A DNA stretch of 64,000 bases from Vitis vinifera (taxonomy: Eukaryota; Streptophyta; Magnoliopsida; Vitales; Vitaceae): NCBI RefSeq assembly GCF_030704535.1, contig NC_081813.1, forward strand, positions 6,414,501 through 6,478,500, written 5' to 3'. Below, piece by piece: positions 48,036-59,640 of this stretch. Below the pieces are notes generated by a model. That model was not told the origin of the DNA and made no database searches. It saw nothing but the letters and a program-made list of their open reading frames with translations. Within the stretch, counting starts at the first letter, position 1. Each line of letters opens with the position of its first letter. The translations under genes were made by a program, and so were the position numbers.

Positions 48036-49222
48036 GTTCATTATTTAGAAATTCCAAAAGTTTGACTTAAAGCATTGCAAATTTAAAAAATCAAAGCTTA
48101 ATTAAAAAATTAAGTACTTTCCAAATTTGAAGATTTTTAAAGTTCTATTTACACATGATATTTGGCATGACTTGCATGTATGTTTTAGTTTGTTCATTTA
48201 GAGCCAAATTGCAATAAATAACAATCAAATTATAGCTCAATTCTAAATTATACGGGATAAAATAGTGCAACAAATATTATCAAAAATTAATTTTGTTTTT
48301 CTGAATGATGTTAAAATATATCTATTAAATTCATTTAAAATATCTCATTTTTATCATATTAATAAAATTGAACTCATGGCTACATTTAACACATATGTTT
48401 CTATACATTGCTAGGGTTGACATGTAATATACCATTAATTCTCATTTAGGTTATGTGTTGGTTCATCATATACGATATGCATATCTTAAGATATCATATA
48501 CCACTAGATAAAATATGTATATCTTAGGATATCATTTCTCTTGGGATGTGATATTATTGGATATAATGTGTAATAAACATGATATCTTAATGTACGATAT
48601 CTAATAAGATATTTTATATCATACTTATATTTAATTTGTAAAAATGATAAAAAAATGAAAGAGAAAATATATTGTATTTCAATATTTGATATTTATTTAA
48701 AATAAAATTGTGTTGCACTCTAATATTTGCTATTGAAAAAACTATGGATCTTTCTTATGTTTAGTATTATTTCGAAATTGTTCTACGATTTATAATTTAG
48801 TAAACATTTTTTTTTGACTAATAATATTCATGATTAAAATATTTAAAATTTATGAATAAATAATATTATACTTTAAAAATACAAAAAAAATCAATATAAT
48901 TAAAATTAGTTAGAAACTTATGTACTTTCAAATTATTTCATCTTTATACTAAATAGCTAAAAGAAGTGATATAAGTTTGATTTTCTCATACTTTTCCTTT
49001 CTTTTTTCTTTCCCTTTTATGGAAACCAAACATAGCCAAGAAATATTTATCGTAGCATCAAACTTTAATAATCTTAATTGGGCCCTTTGAAAAGTAAGGT
49101 GATATTTCTACTAGTACATTGCCATACAACTGCAAAGATCTTCATTATCTTGATCCATGGAAACACATCATTATTAAGACTAGGAGATGAACAACATCAA
49201 ATTGAAGTAGCAAAACATAGAG
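48036..49222. repeat. AT-rich DNA with a GATATC-rich repeat at 48430-48620
   Basis: 48430-48620 contains many repeats of ATATCTTA(A/G)GATATCAT-like words and resembles 50650-50905 in a polygalacturonase intron. 48836-49045 is AT-rich and lies beyond the polygalacturonase gene's 3' end. No gene is seen. Confidence 0.5.
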
Positions 49223-52200
49223 CTAATTCAACAAACAATCTACTGGCGGAACAGAATCGCTAAATCTTCCATGGGCATTGATACAATATGAAGAAACAAC
49301 ATCTTCCGAGTATGCTGATTTTATGTTAACATGATTGAGTAAGATGTTGGTGCAAGCCACGCTTTTACTACAACTCAAGTTAATTGCGTTTTTTGTGGTC
49401 GTTGTCCCAATCACTCTTGTGAATGAAATGTCACTCAACTTTACTCCTGAAGTGCTCTGTGGACATTATGCAAATATATAAATCAAATTCTACTTATTTA
49501 TTTTTATAAACTAAAGGTTAACCATTAAAAGTCTGTTTGACTCTGATTTTAAAAAGTGTTTCTAGCATTTTTAGTACTTAAAAATAATTCTTTTGATAAA
49601 AATTTTTAAGTGCTAGAAAAATTTAAAGCTCTATTTAGAATCACTACCACAAAGATTTTAAATAAATAAAATTCGATTTTCTTACTTGTTTCGAGCACAT
49701 GTTATTAGGACAGTAGTATTGATCAATGATGATGGGGTTATCAGCGGCATTTAGTGTAATCCCCTCGAACAATATCTTCCTAGCATATCCTGACCCTCCC
49801 TAAATAGAAAAAAGGCAAATTAATAAAAAAATTTAATCACTTAAATTCATTAGGAATTATGAATTATTTGCTTCAAGTAATGGTTTTGTTCATTACCTCC
49901 CATGTCTTGATCCTTACTCCATTCCGAGTTCCAGTGAAAGTACAATCTCTTACTTGCACTTCTTCCACTTTGTCAGTCCTTCCATTTAATCCTAAGCTTC
50001 CAATACTGTATAGAAGCATTTTAAAATTTTTAGGAAAAAAATAAATTTCATAGTACTCTCCATACATAAATAAACTGTTATTGGCTTCATCCATAACTTC
50101 TTTTATAGCCTACAATTGAGACCAAGCTTAACGTATTTTGCAGGCAATCATTGGTACCTTATGCCATGGCCAGGACCGCAAGCTATGTTGCTAATATTAA
50201 TATAGAAGGAGCTTGGACCAATAGCTATACAATCGTCACCTATATTTATTGCAAAAAATAAAAATAATGAACTAAATATAAAACATAAGGTAAGGATGAA
50301 ATGGCGAAAGGAAGAAATGTGTAATGGAAAAAAATGCTTAATACCAGTTTTAATGTTGCAGTAATGGAGTTGGATATTGGTTGACTGGCCAATGTCTATA
50401 CCGTCTGTGTTAGGGCTTTCTTTAGGGGCTATTATGTTGAGGTTGGAAATGGTCGCACCATTGATGTTGAATATCACTACATGTCTCCTTGGGCTGTTGA
50501 TAAGATTCAAATGATCGAGTTTAAGGTTATTGCAACCAACGAAACTCAATGCCTGCCATCATGAAAGACCTATATTAATTTCAGATATATAATTTTATTT
50601 ATATTTTTATACATACATATATATATTATTTAAACACTTTTAGGCTATATTTGATTGACGAGATAGAATACCATAGGAAATGCATATCTTAGGATATGAT
50701 TTCCAATGAGATATGATGTCCTTAGATATCATACCTAATAAACATGCATGATATATCTTAACATAGCATATCCAATGAGTTATTTATGTTATCTTTATAT
50801 CCCACCATTTATTTTATCCTATGTTTGATTGAACATAGAATATGATATATTATCTTCTATCTTTTTTATTTTATCCCATGTTATATCCTATTAACCAAAC
50901 ATGACCTTAAGATATTAGGATTTATTCTTCAGATTGCATAGAAGTAAAGCTAATAGATGAAAAGCTTGTACTTACATCGGGTCCTTTATTACTAACACCC
51001 TATAAATAGAAAACAAGTACACATTAGATAAAGGATATAATAAAAATAAAATAATTAAATGAAATTAAATAGGATCAAGGGAAGAGAGTGATATATATCA
51101 ATTTGGTTAACCCACATCCAATGGATGGAATAGATTGTTTTTAGGAAGTTGTTGCCACCAAATAGACCCTTGGCCATTGATCGTTCCCTTTCCATTTACT
51201 ATAAGCCCATTGATACGGAAGAAAATAAGCCAATTGTCCACGCTTTGACCTCCCCATTCATATATTGATTTGGGGGCAGTAATTGTCCCTAAAACCTGCA
51301 ATGAAATGGAAAACAATGTGAGTCAAATATTCTAAATTTGTTTAATTTGGTTGATTTATGAATTTTTTTCTTAATTGATTGACAAAATGAAAATGAATGA
51401 CTACTTTGCAAAGGTAAATAGAGATAATATTGAATTTTATCATTTTATTTTATATAAGTTTAACAATAATAGTTGAGATTATAACATAGGAGAATTTTTT
51501 TTATAAAAATTTTCAATAAAAATATTTGCCAATTAATCCCCCATCCCCAACACAATTTAATATACTAGACTAAAAAATATTCTACATTATTGATCAAATT
51601 AACATTTCAAACTAATAAATTAAAAAGAATGTCCAAATTGCCTAAAAGTTAAAATTTAAAAGAAAAAAAAAGAACTAAAAATTGAATTAAAACTCGTTTG
51701 ATAGTGATTTTAGGAAATAATTTTAATCTTTTTAATACTTAATTTTTTTTTTTTATAATTTAAGTATTAGGAATGTTACAAACGTTTTTTAGAATCACTC
51801 CCAAATGCACTCTTAGTTTATTGTAAAGTTAAATTACCTGAATATTTATATAAGAAGCTCTGCATGGACCTTCAAACCTTATAGGCTTCAACAAGAATGC
51901 CTTCCCACTTTCAATTATAAAATTGACATAGCCTGCCTGAATTCCACAAGCTTTCTTCCATGCTTTTAGAAAAGCCTAAAAGATTCATGAAAATGGCTGT
52001 ATTAATTGGAAAAAAAAACTTAATTCTTGAAGTAATTGGAAATGAAAATACATTAATAGCAATTTTATTTACAATTTTGCTTGTATTGTGAAAAAAAATA
52101 CTAAAAGAGAAAAAGAAAATATATTGATCTTAAATTCTTTTATTTAGTTACCATATATAGAAAATAGGAAAGAAAATATAAATTAAAACAAATTGAGTAA

Positions 52201-52668
52201 GTACATCTTCTATCCAAGAAAAGAAAATTTGGGTAATGATTGGAAAAACATTGAGTTAGTACTCTTCTTTTGTTTTGGTTTTACTTTTTTTCCTTTTATT
52301 TTATTTTCCTAGCTATTTTCAAATCTAAACAAAAGGAATATTCTTGATGGCATATTTGCATACTGGTGAATGAACTACCTGAGAATCATCTGTAGTTCCA
52401 TCTCCAATAGCTCCAAAATCACGCACATTAATAGTTGAGAGCTCATCATCGTCACTTAATCCAATCTTGCCTAAGCCAATAGAGGCCATGCCCAAAATCA
52501 AGAAAATTGTAATAGAAAATTGCTGCACAATATATGTCAACATGTGAGAATCAACAATAGTAAGGGAAACTCAAGTAGTAATAGAAGTGAGAATAAAAAA
52601 ATATTAGTAGCAACAATAAGTATTATTTCTAATCAAATCACATATATCCATACCATAGCATGACTCAT
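49223..52668 (-). CDS. Polygalacturonase (glycoside hydrolase family 28)
   Basis: The ten exons in transcript order are 52654-52668, 52379-52522, 51838-51975, 51116-51295, 50976-50999, 50345-50552, 50158-50239, 49897-50005, 49686-49799 and 49223-49456. They join in phase to 1248 nt, or 415 residues plus stop. The enzyme hydrolyses alpha-1,4-galacturonan in cell-wall pectin and is secreted. A hydrophobic signal peptide (about 6-24) is followed by [15 protein letters not shown]. All four GH28 motifs are present: [22 protein letters not shown] (rebuilt across an intron) and GVRIKTWE. The 24-nt exon at 50976-50999 is needed to keep the frame, and exon 3 uses a GTGGGT donor. The segment before ALSFVGC lacks the usual CKRPTA-type residues. 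The start could instead be the ATG at 52543 without the first exon, giving 417 residues; the TATA-like site at 52739 favours the model given. It appears intact. Confidence 0.9.
50640..50905. repeat. GATATC-rich repeat in a polygalacturonase intron
   Basis: Sits in the intron between the 24-nt exon and the next exon (50553-50975). It shares TATCTTAGGATAT(C/G)AT, AATAAACATG and ATATCTTA words with 48430-48620. Confidence 0.6.
51689..51813. mobile_element. Foldback MITE-like copy in a polygalacturonase intron
   Basis: The left end ACTCGTTTGATAGTGATTTTAG and right end TTAGAATCACTCCCAAATGC are imperfect complements, as in the copy at 34841-34965. Confidence 0.65.
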
Positions 52669-52738
52669 TCTAAGAAAGTTACAGAAACACTAGCACTTAA
52701 TAATGGTACAATTTTGTGTGCATATGTGAGGGTGCAGT

Positions 52739-52755
52739 CTACATATATATAGACA
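52739..52755 (-). promoter_or_regulatory. TATA-like box of the polygalacturonase gene
   Basis: On the minus strand CTATATATATGTAG lies about 75 bases before the ATG at 52668. A start site 30 bases further on would give a short 5' UTR and would include the small first exon. The adjacent (AC)n run is at 52753-52766. Confidence 0.5.
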
Positions 52756-52769
52756 CACACACACACGTG

Positions 52770-54299
52770 TTTATTAACAAATTATAAATTTCATGCAACC
52801 TAATATGAAAAGCTAAAATATTTTTGGAAAAGTATAAATTTTATGATCCTTAAAAGCTTGTCTGCTTGTTTTTTCCTTATTTTTATTTCACTTTTTACAC
52901 GTTATTGTTTCTAAGATTCTTTTAGATTAGAAAACCATATGGATATGAGAAAAATAAAAAGAAAATGTTTTAGGCAACTTCATTTTTAGAAGGATAAACC
53001 AATGTTATTAAAAAACCCAACTTGCATATGCATTTATATTTTAAGATCTTCCATTTTGTTTTTCCTTATTTTTAGATAATTGTATCCAACTTGATCTTAC
53101 TATGTTAAAACATTTTTAGAAAAATAAGAGTGTATTTGATGGTATTTTTCTTCGAAATGCTTTTAATGAAAATATTTTATTTAAAAGTATTTTTAGGAGA
53201 ATCACTAATCAATTTTTTTTCCAAATAAGTAATTTTTCAACTTTTTAAAAGTGTTTTCTAAATTCTGGAAAATGCTTGATTTTTCTTCAAGAACGCTTTT
53301 GAAGTGTAGAAGTGCTTTTTTAAACACCACCAAACGAACTTTAAATGACATTGAATCTGAGTGGTAGTCTACTAGTTTTTTCTTATTTATATAATAAAAA
53401 TTAAATGCATATTACCAACCAATGAAATCAAATACAACTTTAGAAAGCCACAAAGATTTACTTTCTTGAATTGTCTATTTGTTTTCCCCCCTTATTTATA
53501 GACAATGGAAATTATTTCTATAATAGCAAATAATAAATTGTATGCAAATTTAATTTAAAAGGTCCAAATATTATCATGAAAACAAATTGGGTTGAATTTA
53601 GTAGTAGTCCTACTCATATTTTCCTTATTGTATAGAATAGAAGTTATATATGTACCTATTAGCAAAATAATGATTTTGATGTTATAAACCTAAAGATATT
53701 ATATAAAAAAGAATTAAATTCAAATTACTAGTTAGCCTACTTCATTTTTCATTATAGTGTAGAATACAACGAGTTGACAAAATCTTGCATCAATTAAAGA
53801 TGGAATCAATGAGTTCTTGGCGTAGAAGCCAAAAAAAGTGTACTATCACTGCATCCAATAAGTTAGAAATTGTTAGAAGATGAGTGCTATAAGCTATAAT
53901 TAAGTGTACCCTTAATTTAGTGAAGAATTCTTTTGACTACCGCTCTTGTGAGCCATCCTTGGTGTGTTCATGTAATGAATACCAAGAATAACTACAAAGA
54001 GAATGTGTCAAGTGAAGTAGGCTTCCAATTACCTAAACTCATGTATAATGTTGAATCCATTTTTTCTCCGTTTTTAAACAATTTGACTCCAGATCATATC
54101 CTTATACTAACTAGGCTTCAATAATTCTTTTTAAACTTCTTGAAACTTCTCTTGCATAATGCCTTTAAGAAATGAAGATACTTTTGTTTAATTATTTGCT
54201 TCACTTCTATGATACGACAATGAGACATGAGGATAATACTGGTCAGTTTAGATTCTTGGGCCATTACTTTCTCGAGTTCATCAAGCATTCTTAATTAGA
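52770..54299. repeat. Intergenic AT-rich DNA with a foldback-type repeat at 53131-53345
   Basis: 53131-53345 starts GAGTGTATTTGATGGTATTT and ends ACACCACCAAACGAACTTTA, with partly complementary arms; it belongs to the larger repeat family also seen at 41815-42060. A frame at 53933-54124 has no recognisable domain. No gene is supported. Confidence 0.5.
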
Positions 54300-54583
54300 T
54301 TATTTACTTTGAAAAATTAATCCACTAATTAAAAAAAAGAATTGTATCTTGAAGAAATCTGAGGGGAAAAAAACTTCTTTTATTTTTCACTCTACTTCCA
54401 AAGTGATTCTTGCATTAATATTTATACATGAATGATCGAGGCCATTTGCCTTAAAAAAAAATATAATCCTTAATTTTAGGAGAAAGTCTCTCATAAAATT
54501 AGGAAATAAAATTAGAATAGTAGACAATTGTATGCGGTACAATTGGCAGTACAACTATACCTTTCGGATTTCCACTCTCTCCC

Positions 54584-54835
54584 TCAAGCAGGGTTGTAGA
54601 TATTGATCATTCCCAACTTGAATCTCAAGTCTTCAAAGTTGGCTCTAGAAAGTGCTTTGGTAAGAATGTCTATTGTTTGGAGAGTTGTTGGAGTATAAAC
54701 CAATGAAATAGTCCTTTCTTCTATTTTCTCCTTAATAAAGTGATGATATATTTCCACATGTTTTGTTTGACCATGATGAATCGGGTTCTTAGTGATACTT
54801 ATGGTAGCTTAATTGTCACAGAACATCTTTATAAA
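54584..54835 (-). pseudogene. Copia RNase H remnant with following polypurine tract
   Basis: Reads ATISITKNPIHH, QTKHVEIYHHFIKEKIEE, DILTKALSRANFEDLRFKLG and MINIYNPA, then a stop. One internal stop replaces the Lys of the DNK motif. GAGGGAGAGAGTGG follows at once (54572-54585 region) and precedes the LTR-like sequence. Confidence 0.88.
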
Positions 54836-55248
54836 ATCTTCTATTCGCATTTTCAACTCATTTAGTGTGAAAACTATTTTTAATTTTTTTAAAAAATTTA
54901 CCTATCTTTTTTTTTCAAAATTTTCTTTGTCACTTTTTATAATCCAAACATAGTTGCTGCATTTAGTACTTTTGGAAAAATTGACTATGAGTGGTAACTA
55001 TTTAATGAAACTATGAGTTTTTTTGTGGCTTATTGAGAAAATGTATAGCAATTGAAGGGGATTTGAAAATAATTATGATAGATTTAATGTTAGAATAGGA
55101 CAATTATGATGAATGATATATAATATTAGAAAAATATTGGATGAAGCTTTTCATGTTTTCCATGGTAGTCAAAATATAGAAAAATATTGAATAATAATTG
55201 TTACCTCATAAATCTCTTGTAGATTTCTAAAACATGGTATCCTTTTAC

Positions 55249-55545
55249 CTAAGCTTTCCAATGAGTATGATGTTGTTGGAACTTCATGAGTTGATGGAAG
55301 TGAGATGAAAATGGAGTAGCAATCTCTTGTAAGCTTCTCCTTGCTTGTTCTTCTTCTTCATATAGGGGAGGAATATCATAGTTGCCTTCTTGAGCACTCC
55401 AATCCCATGCTTCTTCTTCATTAAACTTGACATTTCTACTAATCATGATATTTCCATTGTTTGGATTGTATAACTTGCAGCTTTGGAGTTTAAGTCATAA
55501 CCAATAAAAATATATTTTCCACTCTTATCATCTAACTTTGGAGCA
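55249..55545 (-). pseudogene. Copia integrase C-terminal / linker remnant
   Basis: LDDKSGKYIFIGYDLNSKAA is followed by LYNPNNGNIMISRNV and an acidic linker, EEEAWDWSAQEGNYDIPPLY. This is the junction between integrase and reverse transcriptase of Copia polyproteins. Confidence 0.8.
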
Positions 55546-55733
55546 TGAGGTTGAAGTCAATGAAGAAGATGAAAGATTCATAGGGGAGTTCCTATACTTA
55601 AATATTTTCTTTTCTTTGGCATTTGAGCTTGTCTTTTTCATCTTAACAACATCTAGATTTTTGGTTTTCTACCTCTTTGCTTTAATCTTCAATAAAACCA
55701 TTACTTCCTCTACCTTTTGTGTGAGGTTCTTAC

Positions 55734-55973
55734 TTAAGATTTGATTATAAAACCCTCATTTTCTTTATCTAGGCTTTGATACCAATTTTTTTGGTTTATG
55801 GAATCTTTGATACCAATTTGGTGGAATTCCTTTGTTAGCTTGACGTATTCATGGATATTTTCTGCAGAGACAAAGTCCACAACAATTTTTATGCATGACT
55901 TGATATGGGTATCCTGTAGGAAATAATATTGCCTCACCAATTCATTGTTGAAATGTCCAAGGTTTGATTCCAT
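55734..55973 (-). CDS. Unrecognised 79-residue frame
   Basis: An ATG-started open frame (MESNLGHFNNELVRQYYFLQ at the N terminus) with balanced, non-repetitive composition. I recognise no family. It lies inside the minus-strand Copia region, on the same strand, so it may be a captured or unfamiliar element segment. It could also be a chance frame. Confidence 0.2.
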   Translation of the reverse strand: MESNLGHFNNELVRQYYFLQDTHIKSCIKIVVDFVSAENIHEYVKLTKEFHQIGIKDSINQKNWYQSLDKENEGFIIKS

Positions 55974-56059
55974 ATTCTTAGTGGAACTTCTATATTCATA
56001 AACATAATGACCATATTTGTGTTGAGATTGTGTCCTTTAAAGCAAAACATGATGTAATA

Positions 56060-56960
56060 AATATATATTTTACTATTTCTTTGCTATTTTTTTTATGCAT
56101 TGATATTGAACAGAGAATACAAGTCACGGGTTCTTTGTGAGATGATAAGTTATTCACAATCGGTTCATGGATTTGGGCAATTCAACAGAGACTGTCGTAC
56201 ACTACTTCATAATTAGAGGGATGACTTGTCTTGACCATTAGGATGAGGTTCCCATGGTGACTGCAGTAGTTTGTATGGTTATACACTGGATAAAACTTAT
56301 GGTGAACCATGACATAAGACTATCAAATTGTCATGATTCACCAAGCTACTATGTTGCATGAACTCTCAACCTTGAGAGGATGTTAAGTTTGTGCTGAAAT
56401 CAATAAGAGGCTTTGACTTATGGGTGAAACCCTAAGTAGTCATATATTCCCTATGGATTGAGTCATTGTTATAGCCCATAGTTAGGGTATATAAGGGCTA
56501 ATTAATTACTTAGGACCCAAGTGGACTAGATTAGGTGAGCCAAACCTAATTTGGGCTCAAGTCACTTAAGCCTACATTGAAGCATATATAAACCCCTTTA
56601 GGGGTTAGGGTTTCATTTCAATAGTTCATTTTTCTAAAATTCCAGAGAATGGAACCGTAACCACCCTCTAGAAAGAGAGAGAGAAGCTCAACTTTCTATT
56701 GTGCCAAGACCTATGGAGGAAGAGATCATGGATCATTGGGTAAACGAGTTCTATGATGACCACCATGGTTTCAAAGTCTTCATTGGATGGAAATCAATAA
56801 GGAAACATCCAGATCCTAGGTTAGAGCTTTCAAACTCTAGATTTATATTTGTTTTATTCTAATGTGTTAGATCTAGAGAACACTAGGGATAGATGCATCC
56901 ACCCTATTGATCTAAGGCCTAAGAATGGAGTAATTTGGAGTTCCTAGAAATTTGTTATAA
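56060..56960 (+). repeat. LTR-like segment, inverted relative to 45840-46800
   Basis: Plus-strand DNA that matches the complement of 46800-45840 with an internal deletion. It contains the words listed there, a TATATAAACCCC promoter-like box near 56586, and then a transcribed-leader-like region to about 56950. It has no coding frame. Together with 45300-47400 it flanks the polygalacturonase gene in opposite orientation. Confidence 0.6.
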
Positions 56961-56999
56961 TTATAACATTGAATTTAGGATTTATCATACTTTCCATTT

Positions 57000-57206
57000 T
57001 CATTTTGCCTTGATTATGCCATTTTCCACTCCATTTTTAGGAATATGATTTTTGCCTTGTTCCTTCATTATTTGATGAATTGAAGTTATATTTTCCTCTA
57101 TTGCCTTGACCATGTCCACAACTGCATGCATGACCACGTCCATGTTGGGCATGTGAAAGCTTTGATTCCTATTTGTTGGAGTAATGAGGTTGATTGAGAA
57201 ACACAA
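57000..57206 (-). CDS. Unrecognised 68-residue frame
   Basis: The frame contains a helical-looking HAVVDMVKAIEENITSIHQI segment, but no family is recognised. About 50 bp inside it (57130-57190) resembles 58245-58300 next to the primer-binding-like site, so it is probably part of the repeat DNA. Confidence 0.15.
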   Translation of the reverse strand: MCFSINLITPTNRNQSFHMPNMDVVMHAVVDMVKAIEENITSIHQIMKEQGKNHIPKNGVENGIIKAK

Positions 57207-57734
57207 ACAATTACAAGAAAGATAAAATTAGCAAGAATTACAAATTTATTGCATTCCATTACTTTTTTTTATTTTATTTTATAGTATTTTATAATATTAC
57301 ATAATCTCTTATTTATAAATACTCACATTAAACAAAATAGAAACTCCTAATAAAATGTAAAAACATTCTAAGATTTGAAAACTCAAAAATAGAAACTAAA
57401 ATAATCACTCAAAAACAAAATATTCTCCTTAACTTTTTAAAAACTAAATCTAATTATAATATTTTGAAAGTTTGTAATTCAAGTTTACTTTCCAACAGTC
57501 CATGGTCATGACCATGATTATTCTAACTTCTTTCATTAAATTTTTCTTTATTCACTTTTAATGAAAGTTTCATTTGAAGAACTTGTTCTATTTTTATTTT
57601 TATTTTCGGTTTTTTCTTTTTCATATATTTTCATGGGCTTGCTATGATCCCATAAGTTGATCAATGGTCATAGAATTTAAATATTTAGATTCTTCAATGG
57701 TAATAACAATATAATCAAACTTCAAATCTAAAGA

Positions 57735-58230
57735 TCAAATTATTTTCTCAATCACATGAATATCATTTAAACTCTTGCTGTTTCTTTTTAATAAATTCAC
57801 AATAGCCAGTACTCTATAAAAATAATCGGAGATCGATTCCAATTCTTTCATATTCGAAACTTCAAATTTTCCTCTAAGAGTTTGAAGATAAACTTTTTGC
57901 ACCTTATTATCCCTCTGGCCTATATTTTGAAATATCTCCCACACTTCCTTGGAAGTGGTTACATTTGAAATCTTCTCAAAAGTACCTTTACCCATTACTC
58001 GATTGATGATAGTGAGAGATTTCTAGTATCTCTTTCTCATATCTTTCAAAAAATTCCTTGATTTGGGGATAAAGTGGTTTCATCTAGTGGCTCTTTGTAG
58101 CCTTTCTCTATAACCTCCCATGCATTTTGTGAGTCATGCAAAATCTTCATCTTGATACACCATTTATTTTAGTTGTCTTTGTTATGTTGGGGAACTTGAA
58201 ACACATACATCCCACTGGTCATTTTTTTAA
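57735..58230 (-). pseudogene. Copia gag remnant
   Basis: The 86-residue open part (57735-57995) reads ATSKEVWEIF-like and LQTLRGKFEVSNMKELESIS segments typical of UBN2 gag. Upstream, in other frames, are MTSGMYVFQVPQ, KMKILHDSQNAWEVIEKGYK and a PLDETTLSPNQ piece, which are the gag start. Stops separate them. Confidence 0.82.
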
Positions 58231-58799
58231 TGGCTTTGATACTAATTAATTCATTGTGTATGTGAAAGTTTTGGTACAAATTTGTTGGTGTTAGAGTTTC
58301 TGCATACCCAATTGAAGAAAATAATAATGAAAATTTGGAAGGCTTTGTTTAATTGTAGGGAAAATGATGGAAAATAAAAGGAATCAAGTTTTTAGGATTT
58401 TTAGGGAAAATGATGGAAAATCGAAGGGCTCAAGTTTTTAGGATTTTAGACATGTCATAGAACAATTGCTTACTTTCGAGTTCACAATTTTCTTCAACCA
58501 AACAACATTAAATTAAGAAAATTGTCAAAAAAGAAAATTACATAGTACAATGATGAAGTCCTTTAGAGGCCAAGGAAATTGATTAAAAATAGAAATCCAC
58601 TCTCTTTGCGATCTGGAAAAGAAAACACGAAAGTTAGGGTTCCGAAGAGTAGTAAGGCAAAAAATCTTGACTAAAACTATAGTAGATAAAAGTTAGGGTT
58701 CCAAAAAGCAGTTTAGGGTAGGTACTCTCAAAGGTGAAGATGCCATTGGATATAATAGGCTTAGGGCTTGCTTTTATATGGTTCTATCTCCTATATCCG

Positions 58800-58982
58800 C
58801 TACCTACAAAAAATTGTCTCTACATGGCCTTCTATGATGGTGGCCCAAAAAAAAGTTGCTTTTATATGGCCTCATAAGACCTTCTATAGTAGCAGTCCAA
58901 TATATATATAAGCCACCAATTTTTTTTGACCCCTATTAAAATTATGTGACCATATCCTTCTTTTTTTTTTTTTTTGTAGTGT
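58800..58982. mobile_element. Small CACTA-like MITE candidate
   Basis: The right end is TTTTTTTGTAGTG (complement CACTACAAAAAAA). The left end near 58799-58814 is CTACCTACAAAAAATTG, a degenerate version. Both ends are followed inward by similar GGCC / GGTGGC words. Target duplication is not clear. Confidence 0.4.
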
Positions 58983-59049
58983 TTTAAAAAATAAAAGAAG
59001 ATATTATGGTCTCTATTAAAGCAAAAGAAATAATACCAAAACAAAGATA

Positions 59050-59640
59050 TTAATGCATTAGATTATAAGGTTGATGGTATTGTTTAATTTTTGCACTGAA
59101 TTTCATGCAATGTACTCCCAAAGGTCTTATTAGTTCTAGTAAACTTCAATTTACTTTAGAATTGATTATGTTTTGATCTATGTTGCATTAATTAACTTAT
59201 TAGACCTTAAAGAATGATTATAAAATTATTGTTGGGAGTACATTTTGGAGAAAACATGAAAAAACAAAGTCGAAAACTCAAAAAGTGGAATAATGTTCAA
59301 AATATCTTCAAGACACATTCAAATGCCCTAAAGGATATAAGAAATTTCACCTTTTGCCACAAATTTTTTGGCCATGAATATAATTTCATCTCTAAAGATG
59401 ATATTGGGAAACAAAATTTGAGTTTGTTACAAAATTTTGTGTCTAAAGTTTTAATTGAATGTGAACTGAGGCTAAATTATTTGTGACGATATCATAATTT
59501 TTAACAACAAAATATTTCATGGTGCAAAATATATTAGGAGATAGAAACCTAGTGTTTGTCCCGAAAGGAAAATGATAGGTAGCAAAATTATGTTGTTGTA
59601 AAATAGTTTTGGAGAGAAAAATCTTAATAATGGGAGACAA
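59050..59640. repeat. Repeat related to the SEC11 intron 4 insertion, plus AT-rich tail
   Basis: 59050-59325 aligns with 28460-28740. The following 59325-59640 includes short words such as GGAGA(C/T)AAAA and TTGTCCCGAAAGG that recur locally, but I recognise no element. The overlapping frames are not convincing genes. Confidence 0.5.

Larger units (their letters stand above)
54300..58250 (-). mobile_element. Fragmented minus-strand Copia region
   Basis: Copia pieces lie in the expected order on the minus strand: a primer-binding-site-like TAGTATCAAAGCC (58231-58244 region), gag (58220-57735), the integrase C-terminal/linker (55545-55249), RNase H (54835-54584), a purine tract and an LTR-like end (54573-54300). 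The catalytic integrase core and nearly all of the reverse transcriptase are missing. Unrelated LTR-like DNA (56060-56960) lies inside. It may be one element with deletions and insertions, or two related elements side by side. Confidence 0.65.

Noticed and set aside
47872..48057. Frame with IYIYIY and RERERE runs
   Set aside because: It is the direct translation of the (CT)n(TA)n microsatellite.
55773..55830. Two CTTTGATACCAAT words as primer-binding sites on the minus strand
   Set aside because: They lie within an open frame and are not followed by gag or preceded by a recognisable LTR end.
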